DNA of 64,000 nt from Epilithonimonas hungarica (GCF_900102265.1 NZ_FNBH01000003.1:496001-560000), one strand, 5' to 3'. Shown: positions 17,015 to 26,465, numbered from the stretch's first letter. The notes: generated from the sequence alone by a model not told the origin. Translations and numbers: made by a program.

Positions 17015-17812
17015 TTATAGTTTTAAATAATCACTTATAGTTTCCAGCACACCGAATTCGTCATTAGAAAGAGCAGAAAATGAAGCCGCCTCTTTCACAG
17101 AAGAATGGGCATTTTCCATAGCATAAGAATACTTTGATTTTTCCAGCATCGTGATATCATTCATATAGTCTCCAAACGCCATCGTTTCCGAGGGTAAAAT
17201 ATTCAGTTTTTTCTGGAGGATCTCTAATGCTTTTCCTTTGCTGATGTTTCGGTTCATAATATCAACCCAATATTTTCCTGAAACCACGACTTCAAGATTT
17301 TTATTTTCAAACTGTTTAAGATAAGGATAAAGATTTTCTTCAGAACCTTCGGGATGATAAACTGCAATTTTAAATATATTATCCGCTACTTCGCTTGTTA
17401 GGTCATCTATCTTTTGATTTTCCGTATAATACCTGGTAAAATAATTGACAAATTTTTCATCGTCACTTTCATAATAGGCTTTTTTCTTTGCTGATAATAC
17501 CGCTCTTGCGCCAGGAATTTCACGAATGGTTTCGATGATTTCTTTTATAAATGAATTTTCTAATTTGTCTGCAAAAAGCTCCTCATTTCTATAAATTACA
17601 TAACCACCGTTTTCAGCAATAAAGCCGATCTCATTTTCTATTTCTTTAAAATACTGCGTAATTCCGGGCATTTGTCTTCCACTCGCAGGAACGAAAAGGA
17701 TATTTCTTTTTTTTAGTTCTTTATAGATCGAAGGAAAATCTGGACTTACTTCATAATTTGAGTTAAGAAAAGTGCCATCCATATCGGTGACAATCAGTTT
17801 AATGTCGTTCAT
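17015..17812 (-). CDS. Cof-type HAD-IIB sugar phosphatase
   Basis: A 265-residue haloacid dehalogenase-fold hydrolase. Motif I is DMDGTFLNS near residues 10-18, motif II SGRQMPG, motif III around SKGKALEIL and motif IV GDYMNDITML, with the type IIB cap between motifs II and III. The family removes phosphate from sugar phosphates or flavin precursors; the substrate cannot be read from sequence. It sits between galT and the sulfur Crp/Fnr gene, with only 8 bp to the latter, so the regulator may be cotranscribed with it. Confidence 0.88.
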   Translation of the reverse strand: MNDIKLIVTDMDGTFLNSNYEVSPDFPSIYKELKKRNILFVPASGRQMPGITQYFKEIENEIGFIAENGGYVIYRNEELFADKLENSFIKEIIETIREIPGARAVLSAKKKAYYESDDEKFVNYFTRYYTENQKIDDLTSEVADNIFKIAVYHPEGSEENLYPYLKQFENKNLEVVVSGKYWVDIMNRNISKGKALEILQKKLNILPSETMAFGDYMNDITMLEKSKYSYAMENAHSSVKEAASFSALSNDEFGVLETISDYLKL

Positions 17813-17885
17813 AAATTTAATTTTATAGAAAAATCGTCTGATTTTCTATGATTAATAAGAGCTACGCAAAGATAAAACTATCTTT

Positions 17886-18959
17886 TTACTTACTTTTATA
17901 ATGAATTGTCGAAAGATTTTTCAAAATTTCAGCACTTTGTTCAGGTGTAATATCACGTTGCGGTTCTGCCAGCATTTCGTAGCCAACCATAAATTTTTTC
18001 ACTTCAGCATTACGCAGCAAAGGCGGATAAAAATGCACATGAAAATGCCATTCGGGATGTGGTTTTCCGTCCGTTGGCGACTGGTGAATTCCTGCCGAAT
18101 ATGGAAATGAAATCTCAAAAAGATTATCGTATTTTGTGGTTAAATTTTTAATAATCTCAGCCAATGATAGCTTTTCTGAATCAGAAAACTGTAGAATATT
18201 TTCCGCTTTTCTTTTGCTGATAATCATTGTTTCGTAAGGCCAGATTGCCCAAAACGGAACTAATGCTACAAAATCTTCATTTTCAAGAATGATTCTTTCT
18301 CCGGCTTCTAATTCTTTTTTGGCATAATCTTCCAGAAGTGAACTTCCGTTTTTCTCGAAATATTTTTTAAGATTTTCCTGCGTTCTCAAAACTGTGGACG
18401 GAATCGAAGACTGCGCCCAGATCTGTCCGTGAGGATGAGGGTTGCTGCACCCCATCACGCTTCCTTTATTTTCAAAAATCTGCACGTGGTTGATGTAATC
18501 TTCAGAACCTAAATCTTTATATTGCTCTTGCCAGACATCAATCACTTTTTTAATGTCATCAACTTCCATTTCTGGTAAAGTGAGACTGTGATTTTCCGAA
18601 AAACAAATGACTCTGTTAATGCCTCTTTCCGGCTTTAATGAAAAAAAATCAGATTGTGCTTCAGAAAATTCAACATCATCTTTCATCAAAGAACCAAAGT
18701 CGTTTTCGAAAACAAAAACACCTTTATAATCAGGATTTTTATCACCATTCACACGTATATTTCCTGAACACAAGTAACAATTCGGGTCGTGGGCGGGAAG
18801 TTTTTCTTCAGTAACTTTTTCGGTTTGTCCCTGCCAAGGTCGGTTTGTTCGTTGTGGAGACACCAGAATCCATTCATCCAAAAGCGGATTATATCTTCTG
18901 TGAGGGTGCTGCTTTTTATTAAATGACGAATTCATTTCTTTTGTATTCATTAATCCCAT
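17886..18959 (-). CDS. galT: UDP-glucose--hexose-1-phosphate uridylyltransferase
   Basis: A 357-residue galactose-1-phosphate uridylyltransferase, second enzyme of the Leloir pathway, exchanging UMP between UDP-glucose and galactose-1-phosphate. The catalytic histidine motif NPHPHGQIWAQ is near residues 172-182, metal-site cysteines occur in CYLCSGN, and the HPEWHFHVHFYPP motif is near the C-terminus. The ATG at 18959 overlaps the end of galK by 41 bp; ATGs at 18950 and 18935 would also be in frame, so the exact start is uncertain. The overlap indicates a galK-galT operon. Confidence 0.95.
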   Translation of the reverse strand: MGLMNTKEMNSSFNKKQHPHRRYNPLLDEWILVSPQRTNRPWQGQTEKVTEEKLPAHDPNCYLCSGNIRVNGDKNPDYKGVFVFENDFGSLMKDDVEFSEAQSDFFSLKPERGINRVICFSENHSLTLPEMEVDDIKKVIDVWQEQYKDLGSEDYINHVQIFENKGSVMGCSNPHPHGQIWAQSSIPSTVLRTQENLKKYFEKNGSSLLEDYAKKELEAGERIILENEDFVALVPFWAIWPYETMIISKRKAENILQFSDSEKLSLAEIIKNLTTKYDNLFEISFPYSAGIHQSPTDGKPHPEWHFHVHFYPPLLRNAEVKKFMVGYEMLAEPQRDITPEQSAEILKNLSTIHYKSK

Positions 18960-20106
18960 CCGATATTTTTACACGGTACACTTTCATTTCGATGTTAAAA
19001 CCTGCTTTGTATTTTGCACTGATGTTTTTAATCACTTCATCCACATTTTCATCTTTAATAAGATTGATGCTGCATCCGCCAAAGCCGCCGCCCATTATTC
19101 TTGCGCCTAAAACATCATTTTCCTTTAAGGTTTTTTCCACCATAAAATCAAGTTCTTCACAACTCACTTCAAATTCAGTAGAAAGCCCTGAATGCGTTTC
19201 TATTAAAAGCTTTCCTAAATACTCAACATCGCCTTCTGATAAAGCTTTGGCGGCTTTTTCTACTCTTTTTATTTCTTTTAAAAGATACAGACATCTTCTG
19301 TACGACGTCTCTCCTATTTCTGCCCTCACTTCATCCAGCATTGAAAAACTGAAATCTCTGAATTTCTCTATTTCTGGAAACTTTTCCCACAAAACTTTTT
19401 TTCCGTTATCTACATCATTTCTCCTGTCGTTATAGCCGGAAGTCAGATGTGTGTGTTTTACACAACTGTCGAAAAGCACCAGACTGTATCCTTCGATATT
19501 GGCTTCAAAATACTGATGTTCAAGAGAATTGCAGTCTAGCATAATTACTTGATGTTCTTTGCCGAAAACGGATGCGAACTGGTCCATAATTCCGCACTTT
19601 ACACCAACAAATGTATGTTCGGATTTCTGACCAATAAGTGCCAGTTCTTTTTTGGTTAGATTTAAATCAAAAATCTGGTTGAGAATATAGGCAAACCCAC
19701 ATTCCAAAGCTGCCGAAGAAGACAATCCGGAGCCCATCGGAATCGTACTGCTAAAAGCAATCTGCAAACCGCCTATCTCTTTACCGCTTTCCTGAATCGC
19801 ATTGAAAACACCCAGCAAATAATTAGCCCAGGTTTGCTCAACCGGAGTCTGCTTTTGATGAATATTAAAACTGAAGGATTCATTAAAATCTTTTGCAAAA
19901 AAAGTACAGATTTCTGAGTCTTCCACCTTTTTGATAGCAAAACAAATATGTTTGTCGATGGCGGCAGGAAGTACGAAGCCATCGCTGTAATCAACGTGTT
20001 CACCGATAATATTAATTCTTCCCGGTGCCAGAAAAATATTTTCCGGTTCTGATTGGAAGAAAGTCTGGAATGCTTCTGTTGTATGATTGATTAATTTCTC
20101 CTTCAT
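18919..20106 (-). CDS. galK: Galactokinase
   Basis: A 395-residue GHMP kinase that phosphorylates galactose at C1 with ATP. The signature GRINIIGEHVDYSDG is near residue 28, the ATP loop PMGSGLSSSAALE near 125, and the C-terminal GGGFGGCSINL completes the set. ATG 20106 was chosen over a TTG at 20118 four codons upstream. It overlaps galT. Galactose side chains of hemicellulose are a plausible source of substrate, but no galactosidase other than possibly GH97 is in the window. Confidence 0.95.
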   Translation of the reverse strand: MKEKLINHTTEAFQTFFQSEPENIFLAPGRINIIGEHVDYSDGFVLPAAIDKHICFAIKKVEDSEICTFFAKDFNESFSFNIHQKQTPVEQTWANYLLGVFNAIQESGKEIGGLQIAFSSTIPMGSGLSSSAALECGFAYILNQIFDLNLTKKELALIGQKSEHTFVGVKCGIMDQFASVFGKEHQVIMLDCNSLEHQYFEANIEGYSLVLFDSCVKHTHLTSGYNDRRNDVDNGKKVLWEKFPEIEKFRDFSFSMLDEVRAEIGETSYRRCLYLLKEIKRVEKAAKALSEGDVEYLGKLLIETHSGLSTEFEVSCEELDFMVEKTLKENDVLGARIMGGGFGGCSINLIKDENVDEVIKNISAKYKAGFNIEMKVYRVKISDGINEYKRNEFVI

Positions 20107-20141
20107 AGGTGACTGCAATTTATGGCTTTTTTATTAATATA

Positions 20142-20204
20142 TTTTGGCTAAAGCCAATTTAATTATTCATATTAAAAACGGGCTAAAGCCCGTTTCTATT
20201 GATA
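20142..20204. repeat. GGCTAAAGCC palindrome pair
   Basis: Two short perfect palindromes, TTGGCTAAAGCCAA and AAACGGGCTAAAGCCCGTTT, the latter followed by TCTATTGATATT. The same units recur at 31571-31700, in the same order of motifs, so this is a dispersed repeat family. Confidence 0.8.
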
Positions 20205-20237
20205 TTCTAGTAATGTTTAAATAGAAAAACGCATAAG

Positions 20238-20313
20238 GCTTCGACAAGCTCAGCCTGACACCGCTTAAAATCGGATGCTTGTAGTAGAAATGTCACGCTG
20301 AGCTTGTAGAAGC
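20238..20313. repeat. Inverted repeat with GACAAGCTCAG arms
   Basis: Arms at 20238-20260 and 20291-20313, GCTTCGACAAGCTCAGCCTG and its imperfect reverse complement, flank a 30-bp centre. It is the same design as 7128-7199, and a single arm fragment (CACTTCGACAAGCTCAG) occurs near 31504. Confidence 0.8.
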
Positions 20314-20353
20314 ATTTATGTATTTTTACTAATAATCGATATTTAAAAATTAA

Positions 20354-21307
20354 TTATTTCCTTTTCATCACTTTTTTTACGGCTTCTACAATGTCATTGG
20401 CGGTCAATCCATATTTTTCCATCAGTTGGTCGGGTGTTCCGCTTTCTCCGAAGCTGTCGTTTACAGCTACATATTCCTGAGGTGCAAGATATTCTGTAAT
20501 CAAAAGTTGAGCAACGCTGTCGCCTAAACCGCCTAATCTGTTGTGTTCTTCGGCAGTTACAACGCAACCTGTTTTCTTTACTGATTTTAAAATTGCTTCA
20601 GTATCCAAAGGTTTGATGGTATGAATATTAATAATTTCGGCATCAATTCCCTGCTCTTCCAGGATTTCCCCGGCTTTTATCGCTTCCCAAACCAAATGTC
20701 CTGTGGCAATGATGGTCACATCTTTTCCTTCATTGACTATCCAGGCTTTCCCGATTTCAAAAGTTTGATTTTCATCGGTAAAAACAGGAATCACAGGTCT
20801 TCCGAAACGCAGGTAAACCGGACCTTCATAATCAGCAATGGCAATCGTTGCCGCTTTGGTCTGGTTATAATCGCAGGTGTTGATGACCGTCATTCCGGGA
20901 AGCATTTTCATTAATCCGATGTCTTCCAGAATCTGGTGTGTTGCGCCATCTTCGCCTAAAGTCAATCCGGCGTGGGAAGCACATATTTTCACATTTTTGT
21001 CAGAATAAGCTACCGACTGGCGAATCTGGTCGTACACTCTTCCGGTAGAAAAGTTGGCAAAAGTTCCCGTAAACGGAATTTTTCCTTCGATGGCTAATCC
21101 TGCCGCAATACCAATCATATTGGCTTCGGCAATTCCAATCTGGAAAAAACGTTCCGGTGCTTTTTCGATGAATTTTTCCATTTTCAAAGAACCGATAAGG
21201 TCGGCGCAAAGTGCCACGACATCAGGATTTTTGTCTGCCAGTTCGGCAAGACCGGCTCCGAAACCACTTCGGGTATCTTTTTTTTCTGTGTATGTATATT
21301 TTTTCAT
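20354..21307 (-). CDS. Transketolase, C-terminal subunit
   Basis: A 317-residue protein equal to the pyrimidine-binding and C-terminal domains of transketolase. It has the GIAEANMIGIAAGLA segment with the catalytic Glu that activates thiamine diphosphate, CASHAGLTLGEDGATHQ, and a C-terminal transketolase domain with TAEEHNRLGGLGD. With the N-terminal subunit encoded 249 bp upstream it makes a split transketolase. This interconverts pentose and hexose phosphates, which is needed to use arabinose and xylose. The gap between the subunit genes is filled with dispersed repeats. Confidence 0.92.
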   Translation of the reverse strand: MKKYTYTEKKDTRSGFGAGLAELADKNPDVVALCADLIGSLKMEKFIEKAPERFFQIGIAEANMIGIAAGLAIEGKIPFTGTFANFSTGRVYDQIRQSVAYSDKNVKICASHAGLTLGEDGATHQILEDIGLMKMLPGMTVINTCDYNQTKAATIAIADYEGPVYLRFGRPVIPVFTDENQTFEIGKAWIVNEGKDVTIIATGHLVWEAIKAGEILEEQGIDAEIINIHTIKPLDTEAILKSVKKTGCVVTAEEHNRLGGLGDSVAQLLITEYLAPQEYVAVNDSFGESGTPDQLMEKYGLTANDIVEAVKKVMKRK

Positions 21308-21332
21308 TTGATTAATCTGTTGATGTTTGTTT

Positions 21333-21393
21333 TAAACGCAAAGAGCGCAAAGTTTTTTTTGTATTGAGAATATGTTTCGTTCGCAAAGGAATT
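21333..21393. repeat. CGCAAAG-type repeat (family B), copy 1
   Basis: TTAAACGCAAAGAGCGCAAAG followed by a T-rich stretch and TTCGCAAAGG. Related copies lie at 27758-27830 and 31453-31513, with a diverged one at 58438-58500. All are in gaps of the sugar region. Confidence 0.65.
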
Positions 21394-21426
21394 TAATCAT
21401 CAGATTTTAGATATTTTTTTTGAACA

Positions 21427-21542
21427 GCGAATCGCTCGCAGCCCGACTTGAGCGGAAATCCTTTTTTGCCTAGCCATCAAGTTCTATTAAACTGAAAGCG
21501 TCTGCAAAAAAGATTGGGAGCGGAAGGCGGATAAAGCTGCCC
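21427..21542. repeat. GCAGCCCG...AAGCTGCC mosaic repeat (family A), copy 1
   Basis: The element begins AGCGAATCGCTCGCAGCCCG and ends with GGGAGCGGAAGGCGGATAAAGCTGCCC. The borders match copies at 27909-28001 and 43325-43418, whereas the centre here differs and is longer. Confidence 0.75.
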
Positions 21543-21556
21543 AAAATATTTAATGC

Positions 21557-22405
21557 CTAATAATCTCCTAAAGTTTCTTCGAGTTGGTCTAATGCTTTTG
21601 CCAGTTGCTCATCGTTAGGTGCTTTTCCGTGCCACGAGTGACTTCCCATCATATAATCGACACCGTGACCCATTCCGGTTTTCAGGAGAATACAAATCGG
21701 TTGTCCTTTTCCGGTCAATGATTTTGCTTCGTCCAGAACTTTGAGAATTTCTTCCATATCGTTTCCGTTTTCCACTTCGAGAACTTTCCAGTCGAAAGCT
21801 TCGAATTTGGTTTTAAGATTACCCAAAGAAAGCACTTTTGAAGTCGGACCATCAATCTGCTGACCGTTGTAATCGATGGTTGCAATCAAATTATCAACCT
21901 TATTGTGAGAGGCATACATTATCCCTTCCCAGTTTTGTCCTTCCTGCAACTCGCCATCACCGTGAAGGGTGAATACTAAATTTTCGTCTTTATTTAATTT
22001 TTTACCAACTGCGTGACCAATTGCTACCGACAAACCTTGCCCCAAAGAACCCGATGCAATACGAACTCCAGGAAGATGTTCGTGCGTCGTTGGATGACCT
22101 TGCAATCTTGAATTGAGTTTTCTAAAAGTTGCCAGTTCCGATTTATCAAAATAGCCTGCGTGCGCCAAAACGCTGTAAAAAACAGGCGAAATATGACCAT
22201 TGGAAAGATAAAAAACGTCTTCATCTTTACCTTTCATATCAAATCCTTCTTTTCTTTTCATCGCATCAAAATAAAGTGCGACCAAAAAATCTGCACATCC
22301 GAGCGAACCGCCAGGATGACCGGATTGGCAAGCGTGAACCATTCTTACAATATCCCTTCTCACCTGTGAAGCAATATTATTGAGTTTTGAAATATCGTGC
22401 TGCAT
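21557..22405 (-). CDS. Transketolase, N-terminal subunit
   Basis: A 282-residue protein equal to the thiamine-diphosphate-binding N-terminal domain of transketolase. GHPGGSLGCADFLVALYF, RLQGHPT, ASGSLGQGLSVAIGHA and the metal/diphosphate motif GDGELQEGQNWE are visible. It works with the separately encoded C-terminal subunit. Its start is 3 bp after the aldolase/transaldolase stop, so the three genes of this pentose phosphate branch form an operon starting at the site near 23085. Confidence 0.93.
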   Translation of the reverse strand: MQHDISKLNNIASQVRRDIVRMVHACQSGHPGGSLGCADFLVALYFDAMKRKEGFDMKGKDEDVFYLSNGHISPVFYSVLAHAGYFDKSELATFRKLNSRLQGHPTTHEHLPGVRIASGSLGQGLSVAIGHAVGKKLNKDENLVFTLHGDGELQEGQNWEGIMYASHNKVDNLIATIDYNGQQIDGPTSKVLSLGNLKTKFEAFDWKVLEVENGNDMEEILKVLDEAKSLTGKGQPICILLKTGMGHGVDYMMGSHSWHGKAPNDEQLAKALDQLEETLGDY

Positions 22406-22408
22406 AAA

Positions 22409-23062
22409 TTATTGCATTTTTTGTGAATCTTTGATAAACTGCTCCAATCCTGAATCTGTCAAAGGATGTTTTAACAAGGAAAGAATCGGCTGAATCGGAC
22501 AAGTCACGACATCGGCGCCAATTTTTGCGCAATTGATGATGTGCATACTGTGTCTTACAGAAGCCGCTAAAATTTCTGTTTCGTAACCATAATTGTCGAA
22601 AATAAGACGGATTTCTTCAATAAGATTCAAACTGTCTGTCGAAATATCATCCAGTCTTCCAAGGAACGGAGAAACGTAGCTTGCACCGGCTTTTGCTGCC
22701 AAAAGAGCTTGTCCGGCAGAAAAAATCAAGGTGCAATTGGTTTTGATGCCTTTATTGGAAAAATATTTTAAAGCTTTTACACCATCTTTTATCATTGGAA
22801 TTTTCACAACGATATTTGGATGAATTGCTGCCAGAATTTCGCCTTCTGCAATCATTTCTTCATATGTTGTAGATAATACTTCAGCAGAAATATCGCCGTC
22901 TACAATTTCGCAAATGTCTTTGTAATGCTGCAATATAGCTTCTGTTCCGCTGATTCCTTCTTTTGCCATCAAGGACGGATTGGTTGTAACGCCATCCAGA
23001 ATTCCGAGGTCGTTAGCTTCTCTTATTTGCTCTAAGTCTGCAGTGTCGATAAAAAATTTCAT
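22409..23062 (-). CDS. Fructose-6-phosphate aldolase / small transaldolase
   Basis: A 217-residue class I aldolase of the FSA/TalC subfamily. It has [14 protein letters not shown] and [14 protein letters not shown] at the N-terminus, the Schiff-base lysine in [37 protein letters not shown] and VTCPIQPI. Sequence alone does not separate fructose-6-phosphate aldolase from transaldolase activity; the pairing with transketolase subunits favours transaldolase. It is the first gene of the tal-tktN-tktC run, and a 21-bp palindrome of the AraR type lies 22 bp before its ATG. Confidence 0.9.
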   Translation of the reverse strand: MKFFIDTADLEQIREANDLGILDGVTTNPSLMAKEGISGTEAILQHYKDICEIVDGDISAEVLSTTYEEMIAEGEILAAIHPNIVVKIPMIKDGVKALKYFSNKGIKTNCTLIFSAGQALLAAKAGASYVSPFLGRLDDISTDSLNLIEEIRLIFDNYGYETEILAASVRHSMHIINCAKIGADVVTCPIQPILSLLKHPLTDSGLEQFIKDSQKMQ

Positions 23063-23084
23063 AAGGTTTATGGTTAAATTTATT

Positions 23085-23105
23085 TAAGTGTTAAAATTAC
23101 ACTTA
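23085..23105. promoter_or_regulatory. araR operator: AraR-type palindrome before the transaldolase/transketolase operon
   Basis: A 21-bp palindrome with half-sites TAAGTGTTAA and TTACACTTA, the most symmetric copy in the window. It lies 22 bp upstream of the ATG, closer to the start than in the other promoters, so a bound repressor could block elongation or overlap the transcription start. Confidence 0.75.
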
Positions 23106-23218
23106 TATATTTATCTATACAATTTTTCTCTAAAATTTTTGATGCAATTAATTTAATAATCTTTATTTTAGAGAAAATTAGAAAGAATATATTCAGTGAT
23201 TTCTAAGTTGTAATCATC

Positions 23219-25252
23219 TTAATTATGATGTCCCATATCAAGTTTAATTTTCTTCAAATCTTCCAGTTCGTGAATCGGTCTTTCGATATCATATGGAATC
23301 GGCATTTTTGAAAACGTCTGAAAATACAGCAGACAAGCATCTTTCCACCAAACGGCATCTTTTGCCTGAATCTTTAATTTTGATTGAACTTCGGTAAATC
23401 TTTCTTCATCAACGTAAGGCTGGATTTTATCCCAAACTTTTTGATATTCACGCACATTTTTCACGCCTGTATCATATTTGTAAGAGAGTTCTTCCCATAA
23501 CGTTTTTCCGTCTTTCATCTGATAATCCCACGGAATGTGATGAAACCAGAGAATAAGGTTTTCGGGAGTCGTTTTGATATTTCCGTAGATGTCGTTGAGT
23601 GGAGGGAAATATTGTGAAACAGCATTGCTTCCCGTTTTGGTTCTGTTAAAACCTAAACCCTGCGTATTTGCCTGATGATAATAAACTGGCGACCAGTCTG
23701 CTCTCGTACCTTTATAGTCACCCCACGGTTCCGGTCCGTAATGGTGCATTCCTGCAAAAATATGGTGCAAACCAAGTGGCATCATATAATCTACCGCCGT
23801 TTCCCTTGAAGTGAGCATCATTTGTTTTACAGGATTGAGGAATTTTTCGTTGTCAGTGAAGGTCATTTTAATCCATTCGTCGGCAATCTGTTCCGAAGTC
23901 AAATCGTGGTTCCAAGCTAAACGTCCGAAAGCATACCAATTGGCCTGTGCAAAATGATGTCCCGTCCAGTTTTTGTCTTCCCCAATGTTTGCAACAGCAG
24001 AAATTGCGGTTAATTTTGCAGGTCTTAAAGTTCCGTCTGTAATTTTCGCAATTGTAGAACCTTTTCCGTCAGAATACGTATCACTGTCCAAAGTTTCCTT
24101 GAATAAAGGAGCAAGGTAAACCAGATGATTGGCTTGCCCTAAGTATTCCTGAGTAATTTGAAATTCAACCATTTCGGAAGTTTTTTTCAAAGCTCCGAAA
24201 AGTGGATTAAACGCTTCACGAGGCTGAAAATCAACAGGTCCGTTTTTAATCTGAACAATCACATTATCTCTGAATTTTCCATCAAGAGGAACAAATTCCA
24301 GATAAGCCTGTTTTGCGCGGTCTTCTTTGCTCGGACTGTAAACAAAAGCTCTCCACATCACGATTCCACCATAAGGTTTCAAAACGTCTGCCATCATATT
24401 GGCACCGTCTGCGTGGGTTCTTCCGTAATCCTGCGGTCCTGGCTGTCCTTCCGAATTGGCTTTTACCAAAAATCCTCCGAAATCAGGAATTAATTTATAA
24501 ATTTCGGAAGCTTTGTCTTTCCACCACTTCTGAACATCTTTGTTCAACGGGTCAGAGTTTTCCAATCCGCCCAAAACTTTTGGGGAAGAAAAATTGACTG
24601 ACAAATAAACTTTGATTCCATAAGGTCTGAAGATGTCTGCGAGAAATTTTACTTTTTCAAGATAGTCTTTGCGGAGCATATTTGGTGAAGCATTCACGTT
24701 GTTAAGAACAGTTGCATTGATTCCAATGGATGCATTTGCTCTTGCATACTCTTCGTATCTCGGCGAAATGGTGTTCGGTAAATTTTCCCATTTCCAAAGC
24801 GAATGTCCTGCATAACCGCGTTCAATGGTTCCATCCAGATTATCCCAATGGTTGAGAATTCTGACATCATACGATGGCTTTTCGGTAATATTAAGATTTG
24901 CCAATGAAGATTTTGTCTGTTGCAAACGTAAAATATGGTAAACCCCGTACAACAATCCGATTTCTTTTTCGGCAGAAATGACCAACTTGTTCTGAACTGA
25001 TTTTATCTTATAGCCGCCTTTTAGATATTTTAATGACTTATCCGTACGAAGTTCAATTTCCTGACCTTGCCAATGATTCATCAATTCTTTTTTGGCGATA
25101 TTTAAAGTCGGATTGTTTCCTTTGGAAATAATTTTATCTGTTGAAACTCCATTCTTTGCAGGAAACCGAAGCCAAAGCTGACTTCCGTCTTCTGCGAAAA
25201 TCGTTAATGGAATCATTAGAAATAATAGGATATACAGTCGTAAATTTTTCAT
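23219..25252 (-). CDS. Alpha-glucuronidase GH67
   Basis: A 677-residue secreted or periplasmic glycoside hydrolase of family 67, removing (4-O-methyl)glucuronic acid from the non-reducing end of short aldouronic acids made by xylanases. A signal peptide (MKNLRLYILLFLMIPLTIFA) precedes a small N-terminal domain and the barrel, with family segments RAFVYSP, QIKNGPVDFQPREAF, QEYLGQANHLVYLAPLFKE and NWYAFGRLAWNHDL. Length matches the family. It is downstream of the GH43 gene with a repeat-filled gap of 199 bp, in the same order as in known Bacteroidota xylan loci. Confidence 0.93.
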   Translation of the reverse strand: MKNLRLYILLFLMIPLTIFAEDGSQLWLRFPAKNGVSTDKIISKGNNPTLNIAKKELMNHWQGQEIELRTDKSLKYLKGGYKIKSVQNKLVISAEKEIGLLYGVYHILRLQQTKSSLANLNITEKPSYDVRILNHWDNLDGTIERGYAGHSLWKWENLPNTISPRYEEYARANASIGINATVLNNVNASPNMLRKDYLEKVKFLADIFRPYGIKVYLSVNFSSPKVLGGLENSDPLNKDVQKWWKDKASEIYKLIPDFGGFLVKANSEGQPGPQDYGRTHADGANMMADVLKPYGGIVMWRAFVYSPSKEDRAKQAYLEFVPLDGKFRDNVIVQIKNGPVDFQPREAFNPLFGALKKTSEMVEFQITQEYLGQANHLVYLAPLFKETLDSDTYSDGKGSTIAKITDGTLRPAKLTAISAVANIGEDKNWTGHHFAQANWYAFGRLAWNHDLTSEQIADEWIKMTFTDNEKFLNPVKQMMLTSRETAVDYMMPLGLHHIFAGMHHYGPEPWGDYKGTRADWSPVYYHQANTQGLGFNRTKTGSNAVSQYFPPLNDIYGNIKTTPENLILWFHHIPWDYQMKDGKTLWEELSYKYDTGVKNVREYQKVWDKIQPYVDEERFTEVQSKLKIQAKDAVWWKDACLLYFQTFSKMPIPYDIERPIHELEDLKKIKLDMGHHN

Positions 25253-25262
25253 TGAAAACTAT

Positions 25263-25450
25263 TTTCTATAGGTTGTACCTACAATTTATTGATATTGAAC
25301 CCTCTGGGTTCTGTAGATTTATCTTGCATTTTTCCATAGGTTGCACCTACGGCTATTTACATTGAACCCTTCGGGTTCTTTGGAAACGTTTTATTTTAAT
25401 AGGATTTCATCCTATCCTTTGTTAAATCGTCCCTTCGGGACTTTTTATAG
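25263..25450. repeat. Tandem CACCTACGGCTA...GAACCCTTCGGGTTC repeats (family C) plus GTCCCTTCGGGAC hairpin
   Basis: Two copies of a unit of about 48 bp (25263-25312 and 25331-25378) share ATAGGTTGxACCTAC and end in the hairpin GAACCCTTCGGGTTC. They are followed by AGGATTTCATCCT and the hairpin GTCCCTTCGGGAC with a plus-strand T run. A third unit is at 42376-42422. The block fills the GH67-GH43 gap. Confidence 0.8.
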
Positions 25451-25451
25451 A

Positions 25452-26420
25452 TTATTCTTCTAAACCTTCAATGGTTTTAATTTTACCATCGTTGTCATAT
25501 TCAAGTTCGATTACCTTCATACTTCTGAGCCAGGTTTTTCCTTCACTCGGAACAGAATCGTGGAAAAACAGATACCATTTTCCTTTGAATTCAACAATAC
25601 TGTGATGAGTTGTCCAACCAACGACAGGCGTCAGAATTTCTCCCTGAAAAGTAAATGGGCCGTAAGGATTATCGCCTGTGGCATAACAAATCAAATGCGT
25701 GTCGCCGGTAGAATATGAGAAATAATATTTGCTGTTGTATTTATGCATCCAGGACGCTTCGAAAAAGCGGTGTTTGTCACCGTGAAGCAATGGATTTCCG
25801 TTTTCATCAAGAATCAGAACGTCTTTCGGCTCTTCTCCAAACTCCAGCATATCATCGCTCAATAAAACAACTTTTGAAGGAATTGCAAGTTCGTAATCAT
25901 TTGGAATTACTGCAGATTCTAAGGCTTTGTTGTTTCTGTAACGTTGCAATTGTCCGCCCCAGATTCCGCCAAAATACATATAATGTCTTCCGTTTTCTTC
26001 AAAAATACAAGGGTCGATGCTGTAACTTCCCAACATCGGATGTTTCTCCGGAATAAATGGTCCGTAAGGTTTGTCACTTACCGCAACACCGATTCTGAAA
26101 ATATCATTTTTATCTTTTAACGGAAAATACATGTAATATTTCCCATTTTTGAATGCCACATCACAATCCCACAATTGTCTTCCCGACCAAGGAATATCTT
26201 TTACCGAAAGGACAACACCGTGGTCTGTGATTTCGCCGTTTTCTACATCATCCAACGAGAAAACGTGATAATCGTTCATATCAAAATGGTCTCCGTTGTC
26301 GTTTTCTTCGATGCCGCTTTCACGGTCGTGTGAGGGATAAATGTAGATTTTACCTTCAAAAACGTGTACGGACGGGTCTGCCATATAATCGCTTGGAAAT
26401 AGATATTTTGATTGTTTCAT
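25452..26420 (-). CDS. Glycoside hydrolase family 43 (beta-xylosidase/arabinofuranosidase)
   Basis: A 322-residue five-bladed propeller enzyme without signal peptide, so probably cytoplasmic. Likely catalytic residues are Asp15 (YMADPSVHV, base), Asp136 (YSIDPCIF) and Glu221 (FFEASWMHK, acid). Its compact size and sequence resemble GH43 subfamily 1 proteins found with GH10, GH67 and a GPH transporter, where they cleave imported xylo-oligosaccharides. Specificity between xylosidase and arabinofuranosidase is not decided by sequence. Confidence 0.9.
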   Translation of the reverse strand: MKQSKYLFPSDYMADPSVHVFEGKIYIYPSHDRESGIEENDNGDHFDMNDYHVFSLDDVENGEITDHGVVLSVKDIPWSGRQLWDCDVAFKNGKYYMYFPLKDKNDIFRIGVAVSDKPYGPFIPEKHPMLGSYSIDPCIFEENGRHYMYFGGIWGGQLQRYRNNKALESAVIPNDYELAIPSKVVLLSDDMLEFGEEPKDVLILDENGNPLLHGDKHRFFEASWMHKYNSKYYFSYSTGDTHLICYATGDNPYGPFTFQGEILTPVVGWTTHHSIVEFKGKWYLFFHDSVPSEGKTWLRSMKVIELEYDNDGKIKTIEGLEE

Positions 26421-26465
26421 TGTTATAATTAGAAGTTAGATTTTTAATGAACATAAATATTTTTC

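Noticed and set aside
18923-19435. 170-codon open frame on the plus strand
   Set aside because: Antisense shadow of galK; Ser- and Leu-rich translation without recognisable motifs.
21308-21556. Possible lost segment or frameshift joining the two transketolase halves
   Set aside because: Each half has normal domain boundaries and start and stop codons; split transketolases are common, and the gap holds dispersed repeats.
25263-25450. CRISPR-like array
   Set aside because: Only two units with imperfect identity and internal hairpins; spacing and unit structure do not fit CRISPR.
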